64,000 nt of DNA from Planctomycetota bacterium. Its GTDB lineage: Bacteria; Planctomycetota; Planctomycetia; Pirellulales; Pirellulaceae. Under the pieces are notes generated by a model. That model worked only from the letters and a program-made list of their open reading frames with translations, was not told where the DNA came from and did no database searches. The stretch is from assembly GCA_029259935.1 (NCBI GenBank), contig JAJDEH010000091.1:1-64000 (forward strand), in the 5' to 3' direction. Of this stretch, positions 18,506-28,325 are shown in pieces (the first letter of the stretch is position 1; each line of letters begins with the position of its first letter). The position numbers and the translations under genes were made by a program.

Positions 18506-19123
18506 ATGAAGCTCAAAAATCGGAGCGTATTTGTAACCATGTTTGTCGATTCCACATCTACCGGGCTGATTGAAGGAGTGAAACGGCAGGATCCACTCGC
18601 TTGGCAGCGGTTGGTACAACTCTATAGTGGTCTGGTTTATTCTTGGTGTCGCAAGTTTGGAGTTTCACGGACAGACGCGGCGGACGTATTTCAAGAAGTC
18701 TTTCGATCGGTTCACTCGCACATCGCGAACTTTCGGCGTGACTTGCCGGGACAGGCCTTTCGCGGTTGGCTGTGGACCATTACCCAGAACAAGATTCGCG
18801 ATCACTTCCGCCGCCAAGTCGGCCGCCCTCAAGCCGCGGGCGGGACCGACGCGATGCTGCGCCTGTTCAACTTCGCTGATGATGCCTCGTCGATGCTTGG
18901 CGAGAATTCACGGTCACAACATCCAAGTTCGTCCTTCCTGGCCGGAATGGAAATGGTCCAAGCCGAATTTGAAGATCGTACCTGGCAAGCTTTTTGGCGA
19001 ACCACCGTGGATGATGTGCCCACCTCGGTGGTCGCCAGTGAATTGGGGATGAGTATCAATGCAGTCCGACTGGCAAAGTCACGAGTACTCCGCCGACTAC
19101 GTGAGCAGCTTGACGCTCTTTGA
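18506..19123 (+). CDS. ECF-type RNA polymerase sigma factor
   Basis: About 205 residues with sigma70 region 2 (DPLAWQRLVQLYSGLVYSWC, TDAADVFQEVFRSVHSHIANF, AFRGWLWTITQNKIRDHFRR) and region 4 (TSVVASELGMSINAVRLAKS then RVLRRLREQL). It belongs to the planctomycete ECF type that is encoded beside Ser/Thr kinases. A 125-base gap separates it from the giant kinase. Starts at TTG 18470, ATG 18506 and ATG 18539 are in frame; I choose 18506 because it abuts the upstream small ORF. Region 2 begins at about residue 16 from this start. Confidence 0.88.
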   Translation: MKLKNRSVFVTMFVDSTSTGLIEGVKRQDPLAWQRLVQLYSGLVYSWCRKFGVSRTDAADVFQEVFRSVHSHIANFRRDLPGQAFRGWLWTITQNKIRDHFRRQVGRPQAAGGTDAMLRLFNFADDASSMLGENSRSQHPSSSFLAGMEMVQAEFEDRTWQAFWRTTVDDVPTSVVASELGMSINAVRLAKSRVLRRLREQLDAL

Positions 19124-19247
19124 CCCACGCTAACTCGTTTTACCGCCGTGGTTTTCGCACAATTTGAAAAGTGCTGACATGCGCGAATCGTTGTTAGATT
19201 AGTGACTTACCATTGCGCCCATCCGTGACCAGCCTAGGAGTGCAAAC

Positions 19248-22200
19248 GTGCCCATCGTCCTTTGCCCCGAAACGAAGCAACTTCACGATTTCGTCACGGG
19301 GCGTTTGCCCGTGGCATCGCTGGAATCGATCGCCGAGCATTTGGAAACATGCGGTGACTGTGATCGATCCGTGGCCACGATGGAAAACGAATCGGACTCG
19401 TTTCTCGAGGAGTTGAAGTGTCCGGCGAGCGACGAATCATTCGTCAACGAGCCGGAGTTTCGCCACGTCCGGCAACGAGTTCAGATGTTTGAGCGCGCAG
19501 CGGATGACGCGCCAAGTTCGACGATATCGAATCACCAAATGCTCGGTCAGTACATGCTCATCGAGAGATTGGGCACCGGCGGCATGGGCACGGTCTACAA
19601 GGCGTTGCATACCAAGTTGGAGAAGTTCGTCGCCGTCAAGATTCTCCGTACCAAACGCATGCTTGATGATCATGCGGTCGCGCGATTCGAGCGAGAGATG
19701 AAGGCGATTGGCAAGCTCAAACATGAAAACATCGTGCAGGCGAGCGATGCCGGCGAAGTGGACGGTAAACAGTTTTTGGTGATGGAATATCTCGAAGGCG
19801 CGGAGTTTTCGGAGCTGATCGGACGTCACGGGCAATTGCGCGTGGCGGACGCCTGCGAACTGGTGCGACAAGCCGCGATTGGTTTGCAACATGCTCACGA
19901 GCATGGACTGGTTCACCGCGATGTAAAACCATCCAATCTGATGCTTTCAGCGGAGGGTTGCGTGAAGATCCTCGATCTGGGCTTGGCGGGCTATGCGGGC
20001 GAACAAAAACTTCTTGCCATGGATGCCGATGACGCGAGCGAAACAGAATGTGGTGACGATCTAACACGCGCCGGCCACATTATGGGCACCGCCGAGTACA
20101 TGGCACCCGAGCAAGCGGCCAATTCTCATGATGTGGATATTCGCGCGGATATATATGGCCTCGGCTGTACCCTCTATGCCTTGCTGGCGGGGTCGCCCCC
20201 GTTTCGTCGCGAGGATTATCCTTCGCCCAGAAAGATCATCGCGGCACATCAACAATTGGCGCGGCCCATGGTCGAAGAACTGCGCGGTGACGTGCCCAAG
20301 GGGCTGGCTCACGTCGCCAGTCGAATGTTGGCGACCAATCCCGACGACCGATTCGACACACCGTTGGAAGTTGCCGACGCGCTGGCTCGATTTACGTCGG
20401 ACTCGAATCTCTCGGCTCTGCTGGCGACGGATGATCGCCCGAGTGTTCCGCATGATGATCAATTTTCACCGGGCCAAGAGAAATGCGAGTTGGACGCGAA
20501 GCGGAAACCGACGGCAAACTTCGGAACAATAGGAGCCCTAGTCATGATCGCCGCATTCGGTCTTGGTCTGCTTGGCTTGTTTCTATTTCCGTCCTCCAAC
20601 CCGCCTGACATCTCCGGCGAATGGACGGGCGAAGATTGGGGCCAAGTCGAACTCGAAAAGAAGCGGCCCGGCAGGTACGAAGGAACGTACACCGACACTT
20701 TTGGCGAAGAAAAGGGGCAACTGCAACTCGTATGGTCCCAATCCGAAGGCCGTTTTAAGGGCACTTGGCGGGAAGGCAAGGACCGATTCGGCAAGATCTC
20801 GTTGCGGCCTGTCGACAAAGAGATCCGCGGCGCGTGGACCACTAGCAAGAAGTCGGGCATCAATCCCGGTACGCCCAGTCTCGCCGATCTGTTGTGGGTT
20901 CGTGGCGATCCGCTTGCCGGCAACGTTGCGCTCAGCAGTCGAGGGGCGACCGTGGAAGGGCCAGCCAGTCACCCGCACAGGCTGCTTGATGGAAAGACCA
21001 CCGGTTATCACGGGACCGGCGGATGGGCTCGCAGCCTAACTCCCGCCACATGGACCGTTACCTTGCCCCGGGAATATCCCTTGCGACAAATCCGATTGCT
21101 GCTATACGACCGGGATTCGCGAGCGTTCCGCTACACCATTGAAACTTCCACCGATGGGAAAAAATATGAGACCGTCGCCGACCACGGTAACGAATGGTCG
21201 CGAAGCTGGCAGGTTCATTCTTTTCCCGAACGGCGGGTACGTTACATTCGCGTCCAATGCCTGGACAGCACCTACAACGACCGGCCGCGAGAAGACGGTT
21301 TTTTCGCGGTCGAATTGGAAGCGTATTGCCGTCCGCCTAAAGCACGGCCGTCGTTCCCCGGTGGCCCGATAAACGGCAGTATCGGCGGCCAGGGAAAACG
21401 CTCGCACATGCTCGAATTCTCCGGTCGGCAGGCACACTTGGTCATCCCCAAGTTGCGTTACGACGGCAGTCATCCGATCACGATTGAAGCAACCGTGATG
21501 TCGCTGTACCGCGGGTCGATCATTGGAGATTTTAATGGCTCGGGACTGGGGCTTGATGTTGCCGAAGGATACTGCTCGTTTCACGTCAACGACGGTCGAG
21601 CCACCGACAATGGCTACGTGCGTGTCAAGTCAAGCACATCGGTAGGACGCAACAAACTCGTCCACATTGCCGGCGTCTTGGATGGAAGTAAACTCCGTCT
21701 GTTTGTCGACGGCAAGCTGCAAGGCAGCGCGACGATTGGCAAGTTCAACCAATCGAAGTTTCCATTCATGATTGGGGCGAATCCGGGCGGGCAGGGCGAG
21801 CCTACCCAGTTCCTCAATGGCTTCATCGACGAGGTGCGAGTTTCCCGAACTGCCCGCTATGACGAGGACTTCACGGCTCCAAGTAGACTCAAGGCCGACC
21901 AGCACACACTGGTTCTTTACCGATTCGATGAAGGCGAAGGGGATGTTGCCCGTGATGAATCCGGCAACGCTCTTCACGCCAAAATCCACGGCGCAAAATG
22001 GGTCGCGGCAAAAGCGGCCTCAGGAATCGTTGATTCCGAAACGATCCAACGTCTGCGTGCCATCGGCGTCAAGATCACGGAGAAGAACGGCGTGGCCACC
22101 GACTTTGCCTTCGGAAACTCGCCGAAGATCAACGACGACGATCTGGCGGCTTTTGAATCGCTCGGTTCACTGGAGACCGTCACGCTGATCAGTTGCACGA

Positions 22201-24461
22201 ACGTCAGCGACGTCGGGTTCGCGCATTTACGGCATTTGCCTCGACTCCAGCAATTGATTCTTTCACCCAGCAACATCACCGACGCGGGACTGGCCAGCGT
22301 GAAAGGCATGGAAGACTTGTGGATGTTGAGCCTTAACAGCACGCGTGTCACCGATGCCGGTTTGCGGCATTTGATAGACAACCGCAAGATCACGGTGCTC
22401 TACCTGAACAATACTAAAATCACCGACGCAGGCCTGGCATATTTGGAACAGATGAAGGACATGTTCTGGATGGATCTGGAGGGGACCGGGACGACGGACG
22501 TTGGACTGGCCCGGTTGGGGCACATGTCGAAGATGAGAATGCTGAGTTTGGGTGGAACCGGAGTGACGGATGCCGGGCTGCCGCGACGACAGCGCTTTCC
22601 CGAATTGGAACTGTTGGGCTTGAACAGAACCAACGTGACGGATGCCGGCATGGTCCATCTGGCCGAGTTGTCATCGCTGAAGCGACTCATTCTCAGCGAC
22701 ACTCGGGTGACCGCGGCCGGACTGGCTCATTTGGCCAAGTTAAAGAATCTCAAGGAACTGCAACTGCTCAACACTCAAATCACGCCGGCCGCCGTCGAGG
22801 AACTTCGCAAGCTGCTGCCAAAAGATTGCGAGATTCAACACAGCTTCGTCTTGCCGGCCGGTGCGCTGCCGATCGAGATTGTCGATCCCCAGCCTGCCGC
22901 GCCACAACCGCCGTCGAAGATCGATAACTATGAAAACGCGTCGTGCGCCGTGTATTCACCCGACGGGTTGGCGATCGTTTCGGGCGGCTACGACGGAATG
23001 ATTCGCGTCTGGGACCTGGTGAAAGGAACGGAGCGGGTCAAGATTCCTGCACATCGTCGAGTCGTGCGCCAGGTTGCCGTCTCGCCGGACGGAACGAAGT
23101 TCGCTTCGTTCGGCTCCGAATATAAGACGATCAAGCTTTGGCAGGCGGACGGCCGGCACTTCAAAACATTGCCTGGTCACAAAAATAATGTGACACAAAT
23201 TGCATTTTCGCCTGATGGGTCGACGTTGGTCTCCGCCGGCAAGGATGGCTTGATCCGTCTTTGGGAAGTCGCTTCAGGAAGCAGCGAACGGGTGATGACC
23301 GCCAACTCGGCGCAACTGCACTGCGTCGTGTTTTCGCCCGACGGCAAGACGATCGCCAGCGGCGGCGAAAAAACAATTCAGTTGTGGGATGCCGACTCTG
23401 GCAAATTGATCCGTGACATCTTGGGCCACACGGATTTAATTCGCTCGCTCGTTTTTTCACCGGATGGCACCTTGCTGGCGTCAGCCGGCGACGACAAGAC
23501 GATTCGCATCTGGAACGTTGCGGACTCGCGACAGATCAGGATGCTCAATGGTCATTCCAAATCGATCGCGTCACTCGATTTCTCACCCACCGGCAAGCTG
23601 CTCGCTTCGGCCAGCGGGGATTATTCGATCAAAGTCTGGGAATTGAAGAACGGCACTCTGGTCAAATCAATCGACGGATACTGGCCGAACGTGCCGACCG
23701 TGGCATTTTCGCCCGACGGAGCGGAGATCATTTCGGCGGGATTTGAAAAACTGATCTTGCGCCACCGGACCGAGGATTTTTCGTTCTACGGGCAAGGCGC
23801 GGACCTGATGAACTGGGTCTCGAAGCTCGAAACCGGCACCAAGAATGTCGAAATTGAGACGGATGAACGGGGACTCGTCACGTCCGTCCACATGGGCGGT
23901 GGCATGATGACCGACGAAGGGCTCAGCCATTTGGAAAATCTAACGGATGTCGAGAAACTGAAACTGACCTATACCTATGGCTGTAGCGCTGAAGGGCTGC
24001 GGTACGTCAAGGATCTGACCAACGTCAAAGTTCTCAATCTGTGGGGCAATTCCAACTTCAGCGACGGGGTCGGCTATCTGAGCGGCATGACCAAGATGGA
24101 AAACCTGACGTTGCACAAGATTCGCGTCACCGACGAGAACATGAAGTTTCTCAAGGACATGAAGTCGTGCAAGGTTTTCCAAATGACGTTGAATGCGACC
24201 GTGACGGATGCGGGAATTGCACATCTGGCGGGCCTAACCGAGCTGGAGTCAATCTACATGACGTGCCCGCAATTGACCGACGATTGTTTGAAGTATTTCC
24301 ACGATATGCACAAATTGAATTCGCTGTTGATCAGTTCGCCCCATGTGACAAATTCGGGATTCAGACGACTCAGCAAGGCGTTGCCCAATTTGAAGACCGT
24401 AAACAACGAGCCAGTGGAAAAACTGTTCGAGACAGTTTCAGAACAGAACAGCGGACAGTGA
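19248..24461 (+). CDS. Giant Ser/Thr kinase with zinc-finger, discoidin, LamG, LRR and WD40 domains
   Basis: A 1737-residue protein starting at GTG with TAGGAG 8 bases upstream. Residues about 1-45 look like an anti-sigma zinc finger (HLETCGDCD, H-x3-C-x2-C). The kinase domain (about 102-384) has the Gly loop GTGGMGTVY, Lys near 130 (VAVKILR), catalytic HRDVKPSN (Asp225), DLG in place of DFG, and MAPEQA. A membrane segment (about 425-448) is followed by an F5/8 C-like domain (about 558-698), a LamG domain (about 721-921), leucine-rich repeats with the TDAGL signature (about 928-1200), WD40 repeats (about 1226-1504; FSPDG..LAS repeats) and more LRRs (about 1523-1724). The extracytoplasmic part likely senses a ligand. 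The adjacent ECF gene is the likely regulatory partner (inference). Confidence 0.9.
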   Translation: MPIVLCPETKQLHDFVTGRLPVASLESIAEHLETCGDCDRSVATMENESDSFLEELKCPASDESFVNEPEFRHVRQRVQMFERAADDAPSSTISNHQMLGQYMLIERLGTGGMGTVYKALHTKLEKFVAVKILRTKRMLDDHAVARFEREMKAIGKLKHENIVQASDAGEVDGKQFLVMEYLEGAEFSELIGRHGQLRVADACELVRQAAIGLQHAHEHGLVHRDVKPSNLMLSAEGCVKILDLGLAGYAGEQKLLAMDADDASETECGDDLTRAGHIMGTAEYMAPEQAANSHDVDIRADIYGLGCTLYALLAGSPPFRREDYPSPRKIIAAHQQLARPMVEELRGDVPKGLAHVASRMLATNPDDRFDTPLEVADALARFTSDSNLSALLATDDRPSVPHDDQFSPGQEKCELDAKRKPTANFGTIGALVMIAAFGLGLLGLFLFPSSNPPDISGEWTGEDWGQVELEKKRPGRYEGTYTDTFGEEKGQLQLVWSQSEGRFKGTWREGKDRFGKISLRPVDKEIRGAWTTSKKSGINPGTPSLADLLWVRGDPLAGNVALSSRGATVEGPASHPHRLLDGKTTGYHGTGGWARSLTPATWTVTLPREYPLRQIRLLLYDRDSRAFRYTIETSTDGKKYETVADHGNEWSRSWQVHSFPERRVRYIRVQCLDSTYNDRPREDGFFAVELEAYCRPPKARPSFPGGPINGSIGGQGKRSHMLEFSGRQAHLVIPKLRYDGSHPITIEATVMSLYRGSIIGDFNGSGLGLDVAEGYCSFHVNDGRATDNGYVRVKSSTSVGRNKLVHIAGVLDGSKLRLFVDGKLQGSATIGKFNQSKFPFMIGANPGGQGEPTQFLNGFIDEVRVSRTARYDEDFTAPSRLKADQHTLVLYRFDEGEGDVARDESGNALHAKIHGAKWVAAKAASGIVDSETIQRLRAIGVKITEKNGVATDFAFGNSPKINDDDLAAFESLGSLETVTLISCTNVSDVGFAHLRHLPRLQQLILSPSNITDAGLASVKGMEDLWMLSLNSTRVTDAGLRHLIDNRKITVLYLNNTKITDAGLAYLEQMKDMFWMDLEGTGTTDVGLARLGHMSKMRMLSLGGTGVTDAGLPRRQRFPELELLGLNRTNVTDAGMVHLAELSSLKRLILSDTRVTAAGLAHLAKLKNLKELQLLNTQITPAAVEELRKLLPKDCEIQHSFVLPAGALPIEIVDPQPAAPQPPSKIDNYENASCAVYSPDGLAIVSGGYDGMIRVWDLVKGTERVKIPAHRRVVRQVAVSPDGTKFASFGSEYKTIKLWQADGRHFKTLPGHKNNVTQIAFSPDGSTLVSAGKDGLIRLWEVASGSSERVMTANSAQLHCVVFSPDGKTIASGGEKTIQLWDADSGKLIRDILGHTDLIRSLVFSPDGTLLASAGDDKTIRIWNVADSRQIRMLNGHSKSIASLDFSPTGKLLASASGDYSIKVWELKNGTLVKSIDGYWPNVPTVAFSPDGAEIISAGFEKLILRHRTEDFSFYGQGADLMNWVSKLETGTKNVEIETDERGLVTSVHMGGGMMTDEGLSHLENLTDVEKLKLTYTYGCSAEGLRYVKDLTNVKVLNLWGNSNFSDGVGYLSGMTKMENLTLHKIRVTDENMKFLKDMKSCKVFQMTLNATVTDAGIAHLAGLTELESIYMTCPQLTDDCLKYFHDMHKLNSLLISSPHVTNSGFRRLSKALPNLKTVNNEPVEKLFETVSEQNSGQ

Positions 24462-24608
24462 AGCAAAACGGGCTAATTTCGCGGACCAATCCCACCGTGT
24501 AACGAACGCACGTTATCTATGGTGAGAGCAATCGCATATGCCATTATTAACCGTAAGCCGTGAGGCCGCATCGACGGGCGCATTCATGGCCGTAATCAAC
24601 GAGGAGTC

Positions 24609-25676
24609 ATGCCGATGCATCGTTGCTTGTTAGCATTGAGCATTGCAGCGCTGGCGGTTCTACCGTTACAGGCATACGCGGGCGAAGCGCTTTCACGGAT
24701 CAAGCACATACGAAGTATCGAACCAGGCGACGGCATCATTCGATCCGTCGCTTTCTCTCCCGACGGCAAAATGGTGGCGGCCTGTGGCGATCGCTTGGTG
24801 CAACTCTTCGATCTCAATACAGGAAAGCACTTGAAGCGATTCGAGGGCCACACCAAGGCAGTCCTGAGCGTCGCCTTTTCACCCGACGGCAAGCTGATTG
24901 CTTCTTCCAGCAAGGACACAACCGTCCGGCTGTGGCCCATCGAGCCAGGCAATTCAGTTAGAGTGCTTCGCCTGAGGAAAGGATTCTCTGACCCTATCAA
25001 TTGTGTCGTATTCGTGCCGGATGGAAAAACCCTCGTCACTTGTTCGCCCAACTCCATCAGTCAGAATCAAGTTCAGTTAGTGGACGTGGAGCAGGGATGG
25101 TGGACCTACCGAGCGAGAATGGACAATCCGCGAGAGCCGCTTGATTTGGCCGTCTCGCCAGACGGTAAACTCATTGCCGTCGCCGAGAAGCCCGGGATTG
25201 TCGCTCTGTGGGAAGTCGTCCCGTTCGGCATCCGGACACGTTTTACGAAGGACCGAACTCGCCGCCGGCCTAATGAATTTCGCATGCACCACGACGATGA
25301 GAAAGCGGTGTCGTCGGTCGTCTTCTCATCCGACAGCCGGAAGCTGCTCTCCAGCGGCTGCGACAACACGATTCGCTTGTGGGAAGCCGAGACCGGCCGG
25401 CAGTTGCTGAAAATCACCGGTTCCCGCGACGTGCAGGGTTTCGCGGGGGCGGTCTTTTCGCGGGACCATGGCAGCATCATTTCAGTTTCGAAGGATGAAA
25501 CGATTCAAATGTGGGATGCCGCCAACGGCAAGTTGCTGGCTTCGCTGAAAGGCAGTGATGAATCCGCTGGCGGACTGGAGATATCACCAGGCGGGGACAT
25601 TTTGGCCACGTTTGGCAGCCGAGGAATTATCGAACTTTGGGAAATCACACCCAAACCGAAGAACGGGAAAAATTAA
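24609..25676 (+). CDS. Secreted WD40-repeat protein
   Basis: A 355-residue protein with a signal peptide (CLLALSIAALAVLPLQAYAGE) and about seven WD40 blades, each marked by V-(A/V)-FSPDGK and a (L/I)RLWE/D end (ASSSKDTTVRLWP, SSGCDNTIRLWEAETG, VSKDETIQMWDAANGK). The blades closely resemble those in the giant kinase just upstream, which suggests partial duplication. ATG 24609 has GAGGAG upstream. It is separated by 147 bases from the kinase and by 12 bases from the next gene. A beta-propeller scaffold in the periplasm is likely; no partner is known. Confidence 0.85.
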   Translation: MPMHRCLLALSIAALAVLPLQAYAGEALSRIKHIRSIEPGDGIIRSVAFSPDGKMVAACGDRLVQLFDLNTGKHLKRFEGHTKAVLSVAFSPDGKLIASSSKDTTVRLWPIEPGNSVRVLRLRKGFSDPINCVVFVPDGKTLVTCSPNSISQNQVQLVDVEQGWWTYRARMDNPREPLDLAVSPDGKLIAVAEKPGIVALWEVVPFGIRTRFTKDRTRRRPNEFRMHHDDEKAVSSVVFSSDSRKLLSSGCDNTIRLWEAETGRQLLKITGSRDVQGFAGAVFSRDHGSIISVSKDETIQMWDAANGKLLASLKGSDESAGGLEISPGGDILATFGSRGIIELWEITPKPKNGKN

Positions 25677-25688
25677 GGAGCCGGCGCG

Positions 25689-27206
25689 ATGTCATCGAAA
25701 TCGGATCGACGCAAATTTCTCAAGAATTCCGCAGGCACTCTGGTCGCACTTGGGGGCGTTGCAAATCTAGCCGGCCGCGTAGCACAAGCCAAAGAGCCAT
25801 CCTCGAAACGAGCGGCACCGGAAGTCGAATCGCTGGCGCGACTTCTCGAATCAACGCCTCGCGACAAGATGGCGCCCGTTATTGTCGATCAACTTCGCAA
25901 GGGACTTACTCAAGACGACTTTCTCGCGGCGCTATTCTTGACCGCGGCCAGGATCTCAGGCGGACACAATATCCTGGTGCATCATTCCGTCGCTGAAATA
26001 AGTTCCAGGGTTGCACGAGACGAACAACTGCTGCCGTTGTTTTGGCACATCGATCTCATCAAATCCAAGGCCGGAGGCACTCCGTATTCCCCACTCAAGG
26101 ACGCTCAATTGCCAAGGCCCGCGAAGGCAGCGTCGATTTTCCAGGAAGCGGCTCGGAAGTTGGACCAAGATGCCGCCGCCGCCGCCATTATTGCTATCGC
26201 CCGAAGCGAAGGCCCCAAGATGGCATTTCGTCAATTGTGGTCTCAAGCGGCTGGATCAAGGTTGTTTGGTTCGATTGGCCACGCCGCCATCAAGGTGGCG
26301 AACTCATGGCGCAGCATGGACCGGGTCGGCTGGCAATCCGCCGAAACAGTTCTCGATAACAGCGCGCGTCAGAGTTCGTCAAAGAAGAGTCAGCGAAAAG
26401 GCAATTTGCATTTGGTGAACGCGCGGCGGGCTGCCCAGTATGAGAAGCTTCCCGGCGATTGGATGAATCATCACAGCGATGCGGGTGCCGTGGTCGAACT
26501 GAATTCCATGTTCCGCGAAGGAAACGCTGCGGAGGCCTGCGAGTTGATTCACGAACAACTTCGTTCGGGAAAGGTTTCTCCGGGATCGATTTGGGATGCG
26601 GTTTTCCTGACCACGAACGAAATCTCGGCCAGATTCAAATGGGGTGGTCTGCTAGCGACCGGACGGGCCAGGCATTCGATCACCGCGGCCAATGCAATGC
26701 ACTTCATGTATCGCACTTGGACCGATCCGGAGACTCGGTTGTTTACCCTACTGCAGGCGATTGCCATGACGTGTGAATTCCTTGCGATCCCGCGCGGTGC
26801 CGGGAATCTCAACGACTTCAAGATCACCGCGATTGCGAAAACCGACAGTCCTGATTCGGTCGAGGACGCGGTCGAAGAGATCTTTTCGCTGCTGCCACCG
26901 CGCCGGGTTCAACATCAGTTCCGTGACCGGTCGGGCCCGGACAAGGCTTTGGAACTCACGTATGCGATGGCACAAAAACACCCCGACCAGGCGTTTCTTG
27001 AGACGGCACGTCGACTGTTATGTTTGAAATGCAGTATCGACGCTCACAATCTCAAGTTTCCCGTGGCCGCGTTGGAGAACTATCGATACTTGAGCCCCAA
27101 ATGGCGTCCGAATTTCCTCGCCGCCTCGGTCTTCATTCTCCATGGAACGCAAATGGAGGATAATCCCGCCGTGCAACACGCCCGCGAGGCACTGCGGTCT
27201 CTGTAA
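25689..27206 (+). CDS. Tat-exported protein of unknown function
   Basis: A 505-residue protein with a twin-arginine signal (DRRKFLKNSAGTLVALGGV) and Ala-rich cleavage region. The rest is largely helical with scattered His residues (GGHNILVHHSVAE, LFWHIDLIK, NHHSDAGAVVEL, ARHSITAANAMHFMYRTW). The His pattern could bind a metal or cofactor, as in questin-oxidase-like helical proteins, but I do not recognise the family with confidence. AAGGAG is 10 bases upstream of ATG. It follows the WD40 gene with a 12-base gap, so the two are likely co-expressed. Confidence 0.75.
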   Translation: MSSKSDRRKFLKNSAGTLVALGGVANLAGRVAQAKEPSSKRAAPEVESLARLLESTPRDKMAPVIVDQLRKGLTQDDFLAALFLTAARISGGHNILVHHSVAEISSRVARDEQLLPLFWHIDLIKSKAGGTPYSPLKDAQLPRPAKAASIFQEAARKLDQDAAAAAIIAIARSEGPKMAFRQLWSQAAGSRLFGSIGHAAIKVANSWRSMDRVGWQSAETVLDNSARQSSSKKSQRKGNLHLVNARRAAQYEKLPGDWMNHHSDAGAVVELNSMFREGNAAEACELIHEQLRSGKVSPGSIWDAVFLTTNEISARFKWGGLLATGRARHSITAANAMHFMYRTWTDPETRLFTLLQAIAMTCEFLAIPRGAGNLNDFKITAIAKTDSPDSVEDAVEEIFSLLPPRRVQHQFRDRSGPDKALELTYAMAQKHPDQAFLETARRLLCLKCSIDAHNLKFPVAALENYRYLSPKWRPNFLAASVFILHGTQMEDNPAVQHAREALRSL

Positions 27207-27259
27207 CCGGTTCTCTCCCTTGTCACGGGAAGCACCGTCGAGGGGAATACTGCTCGAAC

Positions 27260-28198
27260 CTAAGAAGTTTCGCCGGTGGCCGGTGGTTCGAAGTCGAACT
27301 CTTTCCAGGTCATGGCGCGACCGAGCGGTTCCACGCGGAGGACCGTTTCGCCGTCCTGATAAATTCGCACGGTACCATTCGATTCGCTTACGACCACCGC
27401 GATCGACTTGGTGTTCTTGCTGATCGCCGCGCCGGCCCAATGCCGGGCCCCTAATCCTCGAGTCATGGTGATTTCCACCGGCGCGGTATCGATAATCCGG
27501 CAAGATGCCTCGACGGTGCCGTCGGCCGCGATGACAAACGCCCCGTCCAACTGAGCAATCTCCTTGATTCCTTCGCGAACTCGCTTGTCGCCCAAATTGC
27601 GTTCTTTGCGACTGTAGCCCTTGAACGGATCGTAGACGGCCGGATGGCTTTGATCGAGTACTTTGCGATGATCGCCGACGACCAACATGGTGCCCACCGG
27701 CTTGCCTTCACGGCCTTCTCGACCGATGGCAACGGCCAAATCGACCACCGTCTTCAGAGTATCGAGCGGAACTTGTGTTTCAAGTTTTTGCAAATCGCGG
27801 GCGGTCAGACGTCCCAAGTGTTCTGGCAAGCGAATGAAACTGATCGAGTCGATCTTGCCGGCCTCAAAGCCGCTGTAGACCGCGACGACACTGGCTCCTG
27901 GAGCGAGGATTTCGTCAGCAACGCTCTCCAGCAAGGACTGGGTAAGTCGCTCATAGACGGGTGAAACGGCCATATCCAAGACGACCGTCGAAATCTCGTG
28001 TGCCTTGGCTCCTTCAAGTTGCTCGGCGGTATCGGCGAAGACGATCACCTTTTGGCGCCCCGCCTTCTTTCGCAACGCCCCCCAGTCCGTGGGACCATCG
28101 ACCGCCACCAGCAATGCGTCGGCTTCCGCCGATTTCGACATTTTCACGGCAAGGTCGAAGACCGACGCAAACTGTTTTGTAAACTTCTGGGGCTTCAT
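27260..28198 (-). CDS. Diadenylate cyclase (DAC/DisA_N) domain protein with PK-C-like N terminus
   Basis: A 312-residue protein. The C-terminal part (about 175-305) carries DAC-domain motifs: DGA (Asp218-Gly219-Ala220 in IAQLDGAFVIAADG) and the RHR-type motif as Arg252-His253-Trp254 (LGARHWAGAAISKNTKSIAV), followed by VVSESNGTVRIYQDGE. DAC enzymes condense two ATP to cyclic di-AMP. The third position of RHR is Trp here. The first 125 residues form alternating alpha/beta segments resembling the pyruvate-kinase C-terminal fold, an arrangement also described for archaeal DacZ. No membrane segment is seen. The gene stands alone. The activity is inferred from motifs only. Confidence 0.8.
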   Translation of the reverse strand: MKPQKFTKQFASVFDLAVKMSKSAEADALLVAVDGPTDWGALRKKAGRQKVIVFADTAEQLEGAKAHEISTVVLDMAVSPVYERLTQSLLESVADEILAPGASVVAVYSGFEAGKIDSISFIRLPEHLGRLTARDLQKLETQVPLDTLKTVVDLAVAIGREGREGKPVGTMLVVGDHRKVLDQSHPAVYDPFKGYSRKERNLGDKRVREGIKEIAQLDGAFVIAADGTVEASCRIIDTAPVEITMTRGLGARHWAGAAISKNTKSIAVVVSESNGTVRIYQDGETVLRVEPLGRAMTWKEFDFEPPATGETS

Positions 28199-28325
28199 GG
28201 CGAGAAGGGGCCACGGAAAACGAGCTGGATTAGTTCGAGACGCAACTTACGTGGGCATCGTAAGAATTTTGACGAATTAGAGCAAGCGGGAGTGGCGATG
28301 AACGATTCGAGGCCCGGTCCAAAAT

